This document shows, piece by piece, positions 54,065 through 64,000 of a stretch of 64,000 nucleotides of DNA. Within the stretch, counting starts at the first letter, position 1, and every line of letters starts with the position of its first letter. This DNA comes from Agapetus fuscipes (lineage: Eukaryota > Arthropoda > Insecta > Trichoptera > Glossosomatidae). The notes beneath the pieces are model-generated. The model was not told where the DNA came from, made no database searches, and saw only the letters and a program-made list of their open reading frames with translations. The stretch is from NCBI GenBank assembly GCA_951799405.1, contig OX637345.1:13082001-13146000 (forward strand), in the 5' to 3' direction. The position numbers were made by a program, and so were the translations under genes.

Positions 54065-54332
54065 TCTAACAGTGCTAATCTAAATCTAAATCTAAGCTGC
54101 AAAGATATGTATCATTTGAGATTCATATTAAATGCATTCCCACAAGCAGACATGCATAATTTCGCGCCTACACATGCCGCATGTGGACCTACAATATAAA
54201 AAACCCAATCTCAAATGAACATAAGCCCTGCAACTCTTGCCGACCTTCCCTGAAGCAGGGGTGACATTGGCAAAGTGAACCATTTTTTACAGTATGGATG
54301 GTCAGCCGCATACCAACCTATCAGTCAAGGAA
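54065..54332 (-). repeat. T module copy
   Basis: Nearly identical to 24640-24888, including the left flank 'taatctaaatctaaatctaa'. Confidence 0.9.
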
Positions 54333-54360
54333 TGGTATTCTAGACATGGTATTCTAAGAA

Positions 54361-54599
54361 TGCTATTCTTAGACATTTCGCTCGTCCGTTGAGCCCACGC
54401 TTTGACAAACTAATGATGCCTGGGCTGGAAGTCTCATCACCGCAGTCATTCTTACCTACCGAATATCGGTAATATTTGTATGAAGTCTAATCAGCTGTTC
54501 ACTTGCGGCCATCTTGGAATGACAGGTCTTCATACAAATGCATCATAAGTTTGTCAATGCGTGGGCTCAACGGACGACTAAAATTTCTAAGAATAGCAC
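54361..54599. mobile_element. M1 MITE, copy 2
   Basis: TGCTATTCTTAGACATTTCG at left, 'taagaatagcac' at right, arms pair through 'gagcccacgctttgacaaac'. Centre carries the M3-like half 'ctgggctggaagtctcatca'. Confidence 0.8.
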
Positions 54600-54654
54600 C
54601 GTAAAGGTTCACTCCGCAGAAGCAAGCTGATTAAAAATTGAGGTCCTTCTCATC

Positions 54655-54765
54655 TTCTTTTGGTGCCACTTCAATAGTAAATAGCACTGTTATAATTTAG
54701 ATTGATCACTCTTCCATGAAACAGGAACTTTTGTTCAACCACTGTCGCAGGTTTTTCAGTCACTC
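54655..54765 (-). pseudogene. RTE-like LINE fragment
   Basis: Minus strand gives SVTEKPATVVEQKFLFH-type residues corresponding to 57520-57565. Very degraded. Confidence 0.35.
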
Positions 54766-54769
54766 TGGA

Positions 54770-55180
54770 GTAAATGAAAGAAGTGTGTAATGACAGAAAG
54801 AAATAGCGGTTAATCTGTGATGTTGGCGGCTAGGGTTTTTTTTAATTAAAATATGTTTTCTGTTAGTTTTTTGATGTCCATACATATTTACAATTTTTTG
54901 ATTTGAAAAATGTAATTTGTTGTGTATGTTCCTTGACTTATAGGTGGGTATGCGACTGACCACTCATGCTGTAAAAATGGTTCACTTTGCCAATGTCACT
55001 CCTGTTACAGGGAAGGACGGCAAGAGTTGCAGGGCTTATGTTCATTTGAGATTGGGTTTTTATATTGTAGGTCCACATGCGACATGTGTTAGCGCGAAAT
55101 TATACATGTCTGCTTGTGGGAATGCATTTAATATAAATCTTAAATGATATATACCTTTGCAGCTTAGATTAGATTATAAG
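54770..55180 (+). mobile_element. LINE-alpha 3' end
   Basis: 'gtaaatgaaagaagtgtgta' (MKEVCNDRKK-like), UTR, then T module 54930-55180 with 'cttagattagattataa' tail. Confidence 0.75.
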
Positions 55181-55189
55181 GGCCCTTTA

Positions 55190-55310
55190 TTCCGGGTATG
55201 ACCTTTTAAACAGGTGCGTCTTCAGCTTCCTCCTGAAGCTTGCCCTGTCATGTTCTTTCTTCACAAAATGTAAAGCAAAACCTGGAGTGCCACCTTAGGT
55301 TCTAAAAGGC
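55190..55310 (-). pseudogene. Possible CR1/L2 LINE C-terminal fragment
   Basis: Minus strand EHDRASFRRKLKTHLFKRSYPE has the pattern FRR.LKTHLF common to CR1/L2 C-termini. A (GAT)n run lies at 55391-55405. Confidence 0.45.
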
Positions 55311-55545
55311 TCAGCTAGTTGTGCATGGAGAGGTATCGGCAGCGAGCGGACGATAAACGCATAACTGTTTCAGTGGGCAAGTGCCGGCATGATGATGATG
55401 ATGATAACGATGATATTATGTTAGAAATGAATGCAGTGGTCAACTGACCGAAACACCCAGAGAGCGGGTAGGTACGCACACCATCAACTATCTGCATACG
55501 TAATTGCACGGTGTACAGGTAAACAAGGTTAGATTCCATAGATAG

Positions 55546-55690
55546 ACCTGTCTGTGGTCTAGCGGTTAAGGCTAACGACTCGTATATCGAAGGTCGTGAG
55601 TTCGATTGCCGGCAGAGCACAAAAAATAATTATCTTTCACAAACGCTCTTCGCTGGGTTGAAAAATTCTGCTTTATCTTTGGTTGTGAAT
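55546..55690 (+). repeat. SINE-B head, inverted to the next copy
   Basis: GACCTGTCTGTGGTCTAGCG, B box AGTTCGATTGCCGG; ends at 'ctttggttgtgaa'. Confidence 0.7.
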
Positions 55691-55693
55691 AAT

Positions 55694-55962
55694 AATACTA
55701 ATTAGGATGATTTATTTGGTGAGCCCTGTTTTTTGTGTGAATCACACCTCAAGAAAGCGCCAATTTTCAAGGAAGACTCAGTTGGTGTAAGGCTGGATGG
55801 ATCATAGTGACCGGTCTTTGGTAAAGGCAGATTAATTTTTCAACCCAGCGAAGAGAAAATTTGAAAAATTCGATATTTTTTTCGTGCTTCGTCGAGATTT
55901 GAACCCACTTCCTTCTTATCATGAGTCCATAGTGTAAACCACTAGACTACAGACCGGTCAAG
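55694..55962 (-). repeat. SINE-B full copy, minus orientation
   Basis: Tail at left (reverse 'caccaaataaatcatcctaa') and head at right (reverse GACCGGTCTGTAGTCTAGTG). Tail-to-tail with 55546-55690. Confidence 0.8.
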
Positions 55963-55964
55963 AA

Positions 55965-56480
55965 CCTCTTGTGTATGCAACCACTCTTCTCCAGTTCTCT
56001 CTCTTGACTGCGCTGCCCGTAGCGCTACAGCCACCGAGGTACCTACTGATGTCTTCACTTGATCGGTCCATCGTGTGGGGAATCCTCCTCTTCCTCTCTT
56101 CCCCTAAAAGCCACCGATCACAAACAGTCGTTCCGGGCTATCCACATTGCCACGGTCAACGTGTCTAAAAAACTGAATAATACGTCGTGTACATATACTG
56201 TCCAGAGTCAAGCCATCCAAACGTAGCTCCCGACTAAAGGACTCGTTGGTACGTCTAGTCGCCCATGGGATTCGTAGCATATGCGCCTCCAGCATCACTT
56301 TTCAGAAGCATAGATTTTTCCCCTTTCTGTTCAATTTATTGTCTATGTCTCAGCAGCATAGAGAATAATAGAATGGACCAGACTCCTACAAGCTTTATTT
56401 TGATGCTGTTACCCACACTCCGGTCTTTCCATATTTTTTCCAGCTTAGACATGGCACTTTTGGCAACCGAAATAGATACC
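55965..56480 (-). pseudogene. LINE C-terminus (RTE/Jockey-like)
   Basis: Minus-strand MLRIPWATRRTNESFSREL, IIQFFRHVDRGNVDSPERL and RGGFPTRWTDQVKTS-like residues are the classic 'RIPW.ARRTN' to 'RWSDQ' block near the end of insect LINE ORF2. Broken at one frame near 56105. Confidence 0.7.
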
Positions 56481-56520
56481 ATTTAATTCCTTTGGAAATT
56501 ATCGAACCCTATCCGTATGG

Positions 56521-56562
56521 TTTGGAGTGTAAGCATTTTACCGACTGAGCTATCGACAGAAC
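56521..56562 (-). repeat. SINE-A head fragment
   Basis: Reverse complement CTGTCGATAGCTCAGTCGGT. Confidence 0.55.
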
Positions 56563-57011
56563 CAAAAGGAGAGACAAATAATAAGAGAAGCATATTTTCG
56601 TAAGGAAAAAATGAAGATTACTTTCAATCGAGGACAAAAGTAGGTCCTTCGAACCGCGCAAGGAGTTACTTGGTGTGGCCTACAATCGCGATTGTTACAA
56701 ACAATTGATGTTCCACACATGACCCACACACGGAAAACTTGCCTAACTGTATTCTTTCTTCCGACGAGCGATTGCAATTACTGTTCGTGGTGACATTGTT
56801 TATGTTGGAGTAATGGCTGCAACAAAATACCGAGCTGCCATAGCCAATTATCAAATCGGAATAGAAAAAAACATACACCAAATGCAACAGTACAAAAAAG
56901 CAACAAGCAAGGTCATTGCCATTTATTTCTCCATGGACGGAGATCAGCTCCATCTCCAGGATGTGACTGCGGACCGAAAACAAGACTATCAAGGACATAA
57001 TGGTGGAGTGA

Positions 57012-57318
57012 TCCGGTCGAGAGTGCTTGCATTCCATGCCGTCAGCTCGGGTTCTAATCCCACAGGGGGCGTCAGAAATGTTTTTCCCGTTTCGGTGTTT
57101 ATTTCAAACCCCAAAATATACCATCAAGGTTTACTCAGCCTTCACAAGAAATGAGTACCAGCCCTCACGGGAGTCAGGAAACCCCCACTTAAACTGAAGT
57201 GGGGGTCGTTACCTGCCCCGTGAAACCTGTGAAAATAAATAGGTTCCACTCGCCACATGCGAAACCCTTCAGGGTTAATTCGGCAAGAAGTTTCACTATT
57301 TGTGCAGCTTTGCGTTGC
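57012..57318 (+). repeat. SINE-A copy with A-box deletion
   Basis: 'atccggtcgagagtgcttgc' lacks the 17-base A-box segment present in other copies; the B box is altered to GGTTCTAATCCC. The 3' end has 'aacccttcagggttaattcg'. Confidence 0.8.
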
Positions 57319-57454
57319 CCCACCATAAGATGGTATATCTAGCCTAAAAGACCTCAAGGTGCAAAGAAGTGAATGAAGAATTTGGATTTGGAATTGGTGA
57401 CGCTTACGCGAGAAAAAAGTTCCAAATTCCATTATTGTCGTGCCAACTCTATCG

Positions 57455-57565
57455 AAGATCGGCGATCGTCATGGCTACTTTCACCTTGGATGCTGCGGCT
57501 CGACTCGGTGCTTCTGCCGAACCACTGTCGAAGGTTTTTCAGCCACGATGTCCTTCTGCGTCCCC
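57455..57565 (-). pseudogene. RTE-like LINE C-terminal fragment
   Basis: Minus frame: RRRTSWLKNLRQWFGRS followed by a shifted SRAAASKVKVAMTIADLR and a stop. The frameshift lies in the stretch after WFGRS. Confidence 0.6.
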
Positions 57566-57591
57566 GAGTTCTTAAAAAAAAAAAATTAAAT

Positions 57592-57882
57592 TAGGCTGAT
57601 TTATTTGGTGAGCGCTGTTTTTGTGTGCATCACACAAGAGCCCTCTGCGAGCTTGGTCGTCGCTGTAGAAAGCGCCAATTCTCAAGCAAGACCCAGTTGT
57701 TGTAAGGCTGGATGGACCTTTTGATGACCGGTCTTTGGTAAAGTTTTATGATTTTTTCAACTCAGCGAAGAGCAAATTTGAAAATATAAATGGTATATTT
57801 TGTGTGCTTCGCCGGGATTCGAACCCACGACCTTCCAGTTACGAGTCCGAAGTGTTACCACCTGGACTACGGACCGGTCGAC
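57592..57882 (-). repeat. SINE-B full copy, minus orientation
   Basis: Reverse tail 'attaggctgatttatttggt' at left, reverse head with GGTTCGAATCCCGG at right. Followed by a SINE-A end fragment (57924-57966). Confidence 0.85.
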
Positions 57883-57999
57883 CGGTTCTTCTCCCCTATA
57901 AAGCGATATATGTCCAGAATTGCCGCATGCAAGCAAGAAGTTACACTCTATGTGTAGCTTAGTTGTGTGCGTTGTTTTTGTTATCGCGACTTTTTTTGT

Positions 58000-58385
58000 C
58001 AAAGTATGCATTAATTAATGTTTGGGTTTTCCAAATTTTTAGTTCAGTTCAAAATTACCACACCCCATCAACTCCTTTTATTTGTCAATTCCTCACTCCA
58101 TGACATCCAAATAGCTTCGTTCCCTCGCGCACACAAAATAATTGGCTTTCAATTTTTGCGTATGGGATATGACTACGTGTATGAACCCTTCTGGTGTTTG
58201 CTGTAATATCATCAATCAACCTCATTAGGGAGAGACGCTCCAGCACGTGCCGGTGAATTTGATTGATTTTCCCTGCCGACATGGTGGCGGTAGACCATGC
58301 CAAAATGCATGACGCGTCACGAGGACCTTGATTGCATAGATTTAAAGTTACAATTTATAATTAGTCTACAATTGAATTTCATCTT
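58000..58385. other. Unassigned
   Basis: A minus stretch near 58210-58300 (INQIHRHVLERLSLMRLIDDI) has a coding look but lacks splice sites or a known family. Confidence 0.3.
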
Positions 58386-58389
58386 ATGT

Positions 58390-58600
58390 ATATAAAAACT
58401 TGGTTCACTTTTGCCAATAATCATAATAATAATAATTAACTAGATTTATATGCGCCTTTTTGTGATTTACAATGCCACCCCGGTTTCTGCAAAAGGCTGC
58501 AGGATTTGCAAAGTTTATGTGCATGTGACGTTTACATGTACGTGCTTGAGAGAATGCATTAAATATGAGCCTTAAATGCCAATATATCTTCTCAAATCAG
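58390..58600 (+). repeat. T module split by a CR1/L2 tail fragment
   Basis: 'ttggttcacttttgccaat' breaks at 58418 into 'aatcataataataataatta ... gcgcctttttgtgattt' and resumes 'acaatgccaccccggtttct'. Confidence 0.65.
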
Positions 58601-58609
58601 CGCTCTCAT

Positions 58610-59238
58610 CCAGGGGTGGAAGTCTCGACTACCGTCGGTAGATCTTACCGTATCGATTTGAAGCTAAAACGGAATAAAACATGGCGGCGTATCAACAGCT
58701 GATGCATTTTATATGGAACAGCTATCAGCTGTTCACACAACGCCATGTTTTATTGCGTTGTAATCTAATCTAATCTAAGCTGCAAAGATATATATCATTT
58801 AAGATTTATATTAAATGCATTCCCACAAGCAGACATGTATAATTTCGCGCTAACACATGCCGCATGTGGACCTACAATATAAAAACCCAATCTCAAATGA
58901 ACATAAGCCCTGCAACTCTTGCCGTCCTTCCCTGAAACAGGGGTGACATTGGCAAAGTGAACCATTTTTTACAGTATGGGTGGTCAGCCGCATACCAACC
59001 TATAAGTCAAGGAACAATAATACTTCTAATTTATATAGCGCCTTTTCGTGAGTAGTCACTTCAAAGGAGCTTCGTAGGAGTATTTCGGTGCTATAAACGC
59101 ACAGCAAATCCTTAGCTCATGCATCACCTAAATTGAACCCCTGATACAAAAACAACGACACAATCCATGGATCAATGTTCTGCGAATAATTTTCAAATAT
59201 ATACGGTAAGATCTACTGAAGAATACTTCCACCCCTGG
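58610..59238. mobile_element. M2 MITE, copy 1, split by T module and CR1/L2 tail
   Basis: CCAGGGGTGGAAGTCTCGAC at left and its reverse-complement-like 'gaatacttccacccctgg' at right. The core palindrome is AAACATGGCGGCGTATCAAC, CAGCTGAT ... CAGCTGTTCACACAACGCCA. A minus T module (58765-59015) and 'tatagcgccttttcgtgagt' are inserted. Confidence 0.75.
58765..59015 (-). repeat. T module inserted in M2
   Basis: Complete, clean copy with ATCTA-repeat tail at left and 'taagtcaaggaac' at right; among the youngest here by similarity to 36597-36830. Confidence 0.9.
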
Positions 59239-59409
59239 GTTGGAAGTCTCATCACCACGGTAATTCTTATCTACCGAATATAGGTAATATTTGCATGAAG
59301 ACCTGTCAATCCAAGATGGCCGCAATTGAACAGCTGATTAGTCTTCATACAAATATTACTGATATTCAGTAGGTAATAATTACCGTGGTGATGAGACTTC
59401 CAGCCCAGG
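59233..59409. mobile_element. M3 MITE (177 bp palindrome)
   Basis: CCTGGGTTGGAAGTCTCATC at left; GATGAGACTTCCAGCCCAGG at right. Arms extend through 'accacggtaatt' and 'attaccgtggt' and 'gaagacctgtcaatcc'. It abuts M2. Confidence 0.85.
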
Positions 59410-59767
59410 TTGTCTTGGCAAGGATGACGAAGAGTATTTCAATTTTAATACATGCTCACACCACACAAAACGTAGGAATTCCATTGTCTCCTGTAATGTT
59501 ATTTTTGCGGTACTTCTCGCTCACTTCCACCAACTTCTCTAAGCGGATCTAATTGCCTCCACATCGCCTGATTGATTTTTTGATTACATTTTCACGTAGA
59601 CTCATTGCTCGACGATTAACAGTATTAAAGCTACGTAAATATAACACACTCAGTCTCTTTGCAGACAGTTTCATCCACATTAATATAATATACTGTAGAG
59701 CAGAGTAAAATACTTGCGTTTCATTCCATGTGCCAATGTGTCGAAAGTGTGGATGTGATTTTCTCTG

Positions 59768-59954
59768 CCTCGGATGGAAGTCTCGACGGTCGTCGATAGA
59801 TCATAGACGGAATAATACATGGCGGTGCCTGAACAGCTGATCGTTGTTTGATATAAAATGGATCAGCTGTTGATACGCCGCCATGTTTAATTTTGTCTTA
59901 TCTTCAAATAGGTTCGGCAAGATCTATCGACAGTCGTCGAGACTTCCACCCCTG
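59768..59954. mobile_element. M2 MITE, copy 2 (compact, unbroken)
   Basis: 'cggatggaagtctcgacggt' at left, 'cgtcgagacttccacccctg' at right. Inner 'acatggcggtgcctgaacag' and 'cagctgttgatacgccgcca' are inverted. Confidence 0.85.
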
Positions 59955-60077
59955 CCCACGAAAATTCCTATATTTATAAAAAAAAACTATATTTAACGGA
60001 ATCAGATCCTCACTGTTTACATATTGATGGTACAGGCGCATTCCCATATCCACTTCCATCTCCGGTCCTCCAAAGGT

Positions 60078-60316
60078 GTTATTTCGGTGTTTATTTCGAA
60101 ACTAAAACTAAAATACTGTCAAGATTTACTACGCGTTCACAGGGCAATGCGAAACAGTTAGCTACCTCAGGAGCTGGGAAACACTCCTTCCAGTGAAGTG
60201 CTTGGCGTTAGGTCAGCCCCATTACCTTTGAAAAAATAGATACCCCACACGTTACGTCCGACCCTTGGGGAAAATGTGGTAAGAAATTGCCCAACATCTA
60301 CAGCTTAGTTGCGTTT
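60078..60316 (+). repeat. SINE-A without head
   Basis: Starts at 'atttcggtgtttatttcgaa'; ends 'acagcttagttgcgttt'. Confidence 0.7.
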
Positions 60317-60329
60317 CCTTTACTTTGAT

Positions 60330-60612
60330 CATTGTAACTGTAACTGTAAATATGTCACCATTCAGATAGAAATGGCCAAAACCTTTCCATATTTGCCTCC
60401 ATGTTTTCCTATCCTTGCATACCTCTTTCAATTCATTCATATCCATCACATTTTTCATACATTTCCTTCTTTTACATTCGCTTTGTATTTCCCATTCTTT
60501 CCCAATTCCACCAATCTGACACAGACATACTATTCTCAGTCTTTCCTCTATTCTTTCTACATGTCCAAACCATCTAATCACATACTTTTGTAACTTTCCA
60601 TTCAATTTTTTA
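60330..60612 (-). pseudogene. LINE-alpha-related C-terminus
   Basis: Minus-strand RWFGHVERIEERL, then GIGKEWEIQSECKRRKCMKN and ELKEVCKDRKTWRQI. Internally deleted at the GRGRP segment. Confidence 0.7.
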
Positions 60613-60926
60613 CCATAAATTTCTCAGTCTTCAAGAAGTTTTCGAAAATTGATTGGCAAGATCTGACGAAAAGGAAATGGAAGAAGTAATTGCGTGGAGG
60701 CAGTGCGAAGGCTCAAGGGACCCACCCTCAGTGCAACAATTGAAATGTTACAGTTACCAAATAATTCCAGTCCAGATGTTCGGAGAGAGATTGAAAAACA
60801 CCTGTCCTTTAAAAGGTAAGAATAACAACGTAAGATGTATGATGGCTCTGCATTGTGAACATCTGCCTCCTTCGTTCTCGTAATAACATCTGTCCCGAAA
60901 GGCACGTGTGCTGGCACTACCCTATC

Positions 60927-60958
60927 ATCATCATCATCCTCATCATCATCATCATCAG
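60927..60958. repeat. (CAT)n microsatellite
   Basis: About ten trinucleotides with one CCTC interruption. Confidence 0.85.
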
Positions 60959-61194
60959 CAAGGCAACCCGGGGTGGATCTTGGCCTCCGCGATTAACCGA
61001 TTGAACGCACCACTCCGTCCAGCCACAGTGCTGTTCTCTGGATCTTCTGTTAGGGTTCCACGACGGTTTCCTAATGGTGCTCGGTCACAAGATTGTAAAC
61101 GGCCTCATTGACAGTTCTACCGTGTTGGAGAGTTTTCAACTTTATATGTCTGTTGGCTACAGTCGGGGAACTACATCGTCTACAGATCTATAGA

Positions 61195-61330
61195 GTCAAG
61201 TGGCTGATCTTTCTGGCGTATTTAGGATAGAATAACGTTGCTTCGATCCCCGCTAGGGTCATTTGACCTTTGATCCTGGTTCAACAGATGTCACTGGGTA
61301 ATTATTAATAAATAATTCATTAAAAACATA
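61195..61330 (+). repeat. SINE-C, copy 2
   Basis: 'gtggctgatctttctggcgt', GCTTCGATCCCCGCTAGGG, 'cctggttcaacagatgtcac', then 'ttattaataaataattcatt'. Confidence 0.55.
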
Positions 61331-61494
61331 CAATAATTAATTACTCATTGATTATATGAATACCTGTTTCAGGACAGGTAGAATAGGTTGGTTAATTACA
61401 TTCCTTTTGACAAATCTTTTTTTTTAAATAAAAAAAAGACGACATGATTTTATGTACATCCTGATTAACTATAGTCTTACTTGCAAATATATAT

Positions 61495-61712
61495 TTTTTA
61501 TTTAAGATTCATATTACATGCATTCTCACAAACCGACACGTGTGAGCTAGCGCTTGCACATGCCGCATGTGAACTGAAAATATAAAAACCCTTCCACAAA
61601 TGAACATAAGCCCTGCAACTTTTACCGTTTCCATGAAATAAGGGAGGCATTGGCAAAGTGAACCATTTTGTAAGGCATGGGTGGTCAGCCACATACCACC
61701 CTTAAAGTCAAG
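61495..61712 (-). repeat. T module copy
   Basis: 'atttaagattcatattacat' to 'cccttaaagtcaaggg'; the ATCTA tail is replaced. Confidence 0.75.
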
Positions 61713-61721
61713 GGATAATAA

Positions 61722-62139
61722 TAATATTATTAGGATGATTTATTTGGTGAGCGCTGTTTTAGTGTGTATCACACCTCAAGAGCCCTCTGCGAGCTTGGTC
61801 GTCACTGTATAAAGCGCCAATTCTCAAGCAAGACCCAGTTGTTGTAAGGTTGGATGGACCCTTCAGTGACCGGTCTTTGGTACAGGTTTATGAATTTTTC
61901 AACTCAGCGAAGAGCACATTCGAAATATAAATGATATATTTTTTGTGCTTCGCCGGGATCCGAATCCACAACCTTCCATTTACGAGTCCGAAGTGTTGCC
62001 ACTGGACTACGGACCGGTCCAAGATGCCAACGACACGCGGTGTACCTGAGCGGTAACCCATCCAAGTACTATCCGCGCCCAATGTCGCTTAACTTCGGTG
62101 ATCTATGGGAACCGGTGCTTTCAACATGGTAACGTCGTT
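61722..62139 (-). repeat. SINE-B with 5S-rRNA-derived head, copy 2 (most complete)
   Basis: 5S-like head at 62139-62026 on the minus strand, containing CACCGAAGTTAAGCGACATT, GCGGATAGTACTTGGATGGG and ACACCGCGTGTCGTTGGC; then 'atcttggaccggtccgtag' (tRNA-type head), B box GATTCGGATCCC, body, and the complete 'gctcaccaaataaatcatcc' tail at left. It shows the full family structure 5S - tRNA - body - ATT tail. Confidence 0.85.
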
Positions 62140-62149
62140 GACAAATATA

Positions 62150-62800
62150 TAAGTCGTGGTACAAAAAAATCCCTGCGCTCCTCTGGGTTTGTTAGATGAT
62201 GGCAAATACATTAACACATCTCCAACAGCAGCACTCCATTTCACGTCAAAGGAAACCGATACAATATTCAAGAAAAACACGTGACTCGTTACTTTTCAAC
62301 CGCGTGGAAATTCCATGGAATCGACAACACGATAAGTCCACAAAAAGCTGTGAGGCGTTCACAGAAAAACGAGACATCGGGAACTTGTCAAGTCCTTCAA
62401 GTAAACACACTAATATGGATGTGGTATCCACTTTTGAAAAGAAAAATCACACGTAGTTTTTTTCAATTCAATTTAGAGTGCTTGCTATTGTGCTCGAGTC
62501 AAACATTACATAGGCTCTTAAGAGTGGTATATAGGTACCTACCCTAAGCCTGTCGTTTTACGAAAAAACGTGCTTCTTAAACTTTTTAAATAGTAGTTAG
62601 GTTTTAGTTAGAATTACGGTCGTTTGACATTTTGACAATTATATTAATTTTAAAACTAAACAAATTTCAAAACCTAATTTAACTCGGATATTTCACGAAC
62701 CGTTTAGAGAGAACTTACATCATTCTCGACGTTTCGTCGGCGAATAGTATGAAAAAAAACAGTTTTTTTCACATTTTTATCGTTATCTTTATAATATCGC
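62150..62800. other. No feature recognised
   Basis: Overlapping short frames on both strands at 62196-62547 have no splice or family support. 62800-62880 has a trace of the T-module tail (minus). Confidence 0.35.
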
Positions 62801-63009
62801 CACCTTCTAAACCTAAATCTAAGTTGCAAAGATATGTATAATTTGAGGTTCATATTTAAATATAAGTAATTTAGGTTCATGTTTAAATGACAATTTGAAA
62901 AGTTAATAATTGAAAATAGGAAAACATTGAAACTACTTCAGTAGTTACATTTCTTGAAAACATATATGTCACTCTAATATCACAAAGAATAAGAAACGTA
63001 TTTTTCGAA

Positions 63010-63100
63010 TCGTATGAGGCTGACTCCCCATACTTTAAAAACTGGTTCACTTTGCCAATGTCACCCCTGTTTCAGGGAATGTCGGCAAGAGTTGCAGGAG
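63010..63100 (+). repeat. T module 5' half
   Basis: 'gtatgaggctgactccccat' to 'gtcggcaagagttgcaggag', then broken by the next repeat. Confidence 0.65.
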
Positions 63101-63119
63101 TTCATCAAGATCATCTTCA

Positions 63120-63228
63120 TCATCATACTCCACGCTGAAGAAGCCCATCGTAGAAATGGGCGAAACGTCCGGAAGCTCCAGCTCCCACAGAGCACGGCAA
63201 CAGATCCCGGAAAACATCACTGCAGCAA
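63120..63228 (+). repeat. GAAACGTC repeat with CTGAAGA-hairpin-GAAAC motif
   Basis: CTGAAGAAGCCCATCGTAGA then AATGGGCGAAACGTCC; the hairpin GCCCAT/ATGGGC is perfect. Then 'gctccagctcccacagagca'. Confidence 0.5.
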
Positions 63229-63237
63229 CATATATTA

Positions 63238-63458
63238 TTCTTTGACTTATAGGTTGGTATGAGGCTGACCCCCCATACTGTAAAAAATGGTTCACTTTGC
63301 CAATGTCGGCAAAAGTTGTAGGATTTATGTTCATTTGAGGTTTGGATTTTATTTGTAAGTACAATCAGCATTTGTAAGCGCAAACTACACGTGTTTGTTT
63401 GTGGGCATACATCTGAGAGCTTTGAATGAATATATCCTTGCAACTTAGATTATGATAT
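63238..63458 (+). repeat. T module copy with internal deletion
   Basis: 'tttgacttataggttggtat' to 'cttagattatgatatgatat'; lacks 'acccctgtttcagggaagg'. Confidence 0.8.
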
Positions 63459-63467
63459 GATATGAGG

Positions 63468-63506
63468 TGTAAGCGGATGCTTTTGCCATTGAGCCACCGA
63501 CCGGAC
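63468..63506 (-). repeat. SINE-A head fragment
   Basis: Reverse complement TCCGGTCGGTGGCTCAATGG. Confidence 0.5.
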
Positions 63507-63934
63507 GAGTTTATGTTGACGACAGTAATTTTAATATTGAAATCAGTTTGCAAATTTGGAAGTCCGGATGTATATAGTGTGCTCGTACGTAAGCATTTAA
63601 ATTCGCTGTCAATACTGTAATCAAAGTATAAAAGATTCTGTTCAAACTCACCCATAGCGTTCTAACAAAAATACATCCGTTCACTAGGTTCGTAATTTTT
63701 GTTTTCATATGTTTTGGCAGTCAGGTTCAGACGCAAGCATTTCTTTACATGCGCTGTCAATACTGTTGTACGTGTCGATAGAGAATCACTTTCTCTAGTT
63801 GCGAGGGCAGAGTTAGTCCATTGCTATGCGTGCTCTCTGAATACATAATCGTATGTGAAATCCTAATATTGCACTCTACTTGTAGACGGAGTATTGCGCA
63901 TTGGCGAAGATCAGTTATTGACAATAGTAAATAA

Positions 63935-64000
63935 TATGTATGAAGAAAGTGATGAATGTTGAAGAGATGAAAGAGGTGAGAGATGATGAATGAGAGAAGA
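63935..64000 (+). pseudogene. LINE-alpha-related fragment at window edge
   Basis: YEESDEC / MKKVMNVEEMKEVRDDE-type residues match the segment before KKWR in the copy at 19091. Too short to be sure. Confidence 0.35.

Noticed and set aside
62026..62139. 5S rRNA gene
   Set aside because: It carries several substitutions and is fused to SINE-B at two loci, so it is a SINE part and not an rRNA gene.

Overview
The window is eukaryotic, AT-rich, and almost entirely made of transposable elements. It is most likely from an arthropod, probably an insect. The evidence is RTE/CR1/Jockey-type LINE remnants with arthropod-style reverse-transcriptase C-termini, tRNA- and 5S-derived SINEs, hAT elements with 8-bp target duplications, and GT-AG split exons. 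Bacterial features (operons, ribosome binding sites, CRISPR) are absent. There is a 200-base assembly gap at 1785-1984.

Host-gene signal is sparse. Two phase-compatible minus-strand exons lie at 753-630 and 440-314. A GC-rich minus-strand coiled-coil exon with a start codon and a good donor lies at 20889-20744. A weaker plus-strand proline-rich terminal exon may lie at 9512-9710. The three minus-strand exons could belong to one gene with a repeat-filled intron of about 20 kb. I do not recognise the gene.

The most striking object is a complete LTR retrotransposon on the minus strand, 43731-50554. Its 458-bp LTRs are identical by eye (TGTAACG...CGTAACA in element orientation), it is flanked by a GTAC target duplication, it has a tRNA-Leu-like primer binding site and an AAGGGGGGGATAA polypurine tract. 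It carries no recognisable pol. Its only long reading frame is an intronless 665-residue protein: an N-terminal SAP domain and coiled coil of the kind seen in some retrotransposon Gag proteins, followed by a DEK chromatin-protein core with its own SAP-like domain, then a duplicated basic tail. It looks like a non-autonomous retrotransposon that captured a host DEK mRNA as a Gag-DEK fusion.

The rest is layered repeats. (1) A LINE family, here LINE-alpha (best copy 19070-20575), has a distinctive 3' module of about 250 bp, the 'T module', scattered through the window in more than 35 full or partial copies. (2) SINE-A is tRNA-derived. (3) SINE-B is tRNA-derived, and at least two copies carry a 5S-rRNA head. 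A fused B-A dimer occurs at two loci. (4) SINE-C is another tRNA-derived family with two copies. (5) Two hAT elements have clear 8-bp target duplications (10906-12654 with transposase remnants; 25893-27259 non-autonomous, inside a Jockey-like LINE). (6) Several palindromic MITEs occur, one family carrying YY1/Pho-like ATGGCGGC motifs in inverted orientation. (7) A foldback element is built of 15-bp repeats (14660-15192). (8) A perfect 43-bp inverted repeat lies at 43513-43625. (9) A recurring CTGANGA-hairpin-GAAA motif resembles a hammerhead ribozyme core and may mark Penelope-like element ends. Nested insertions are frequent and allow relative dating.
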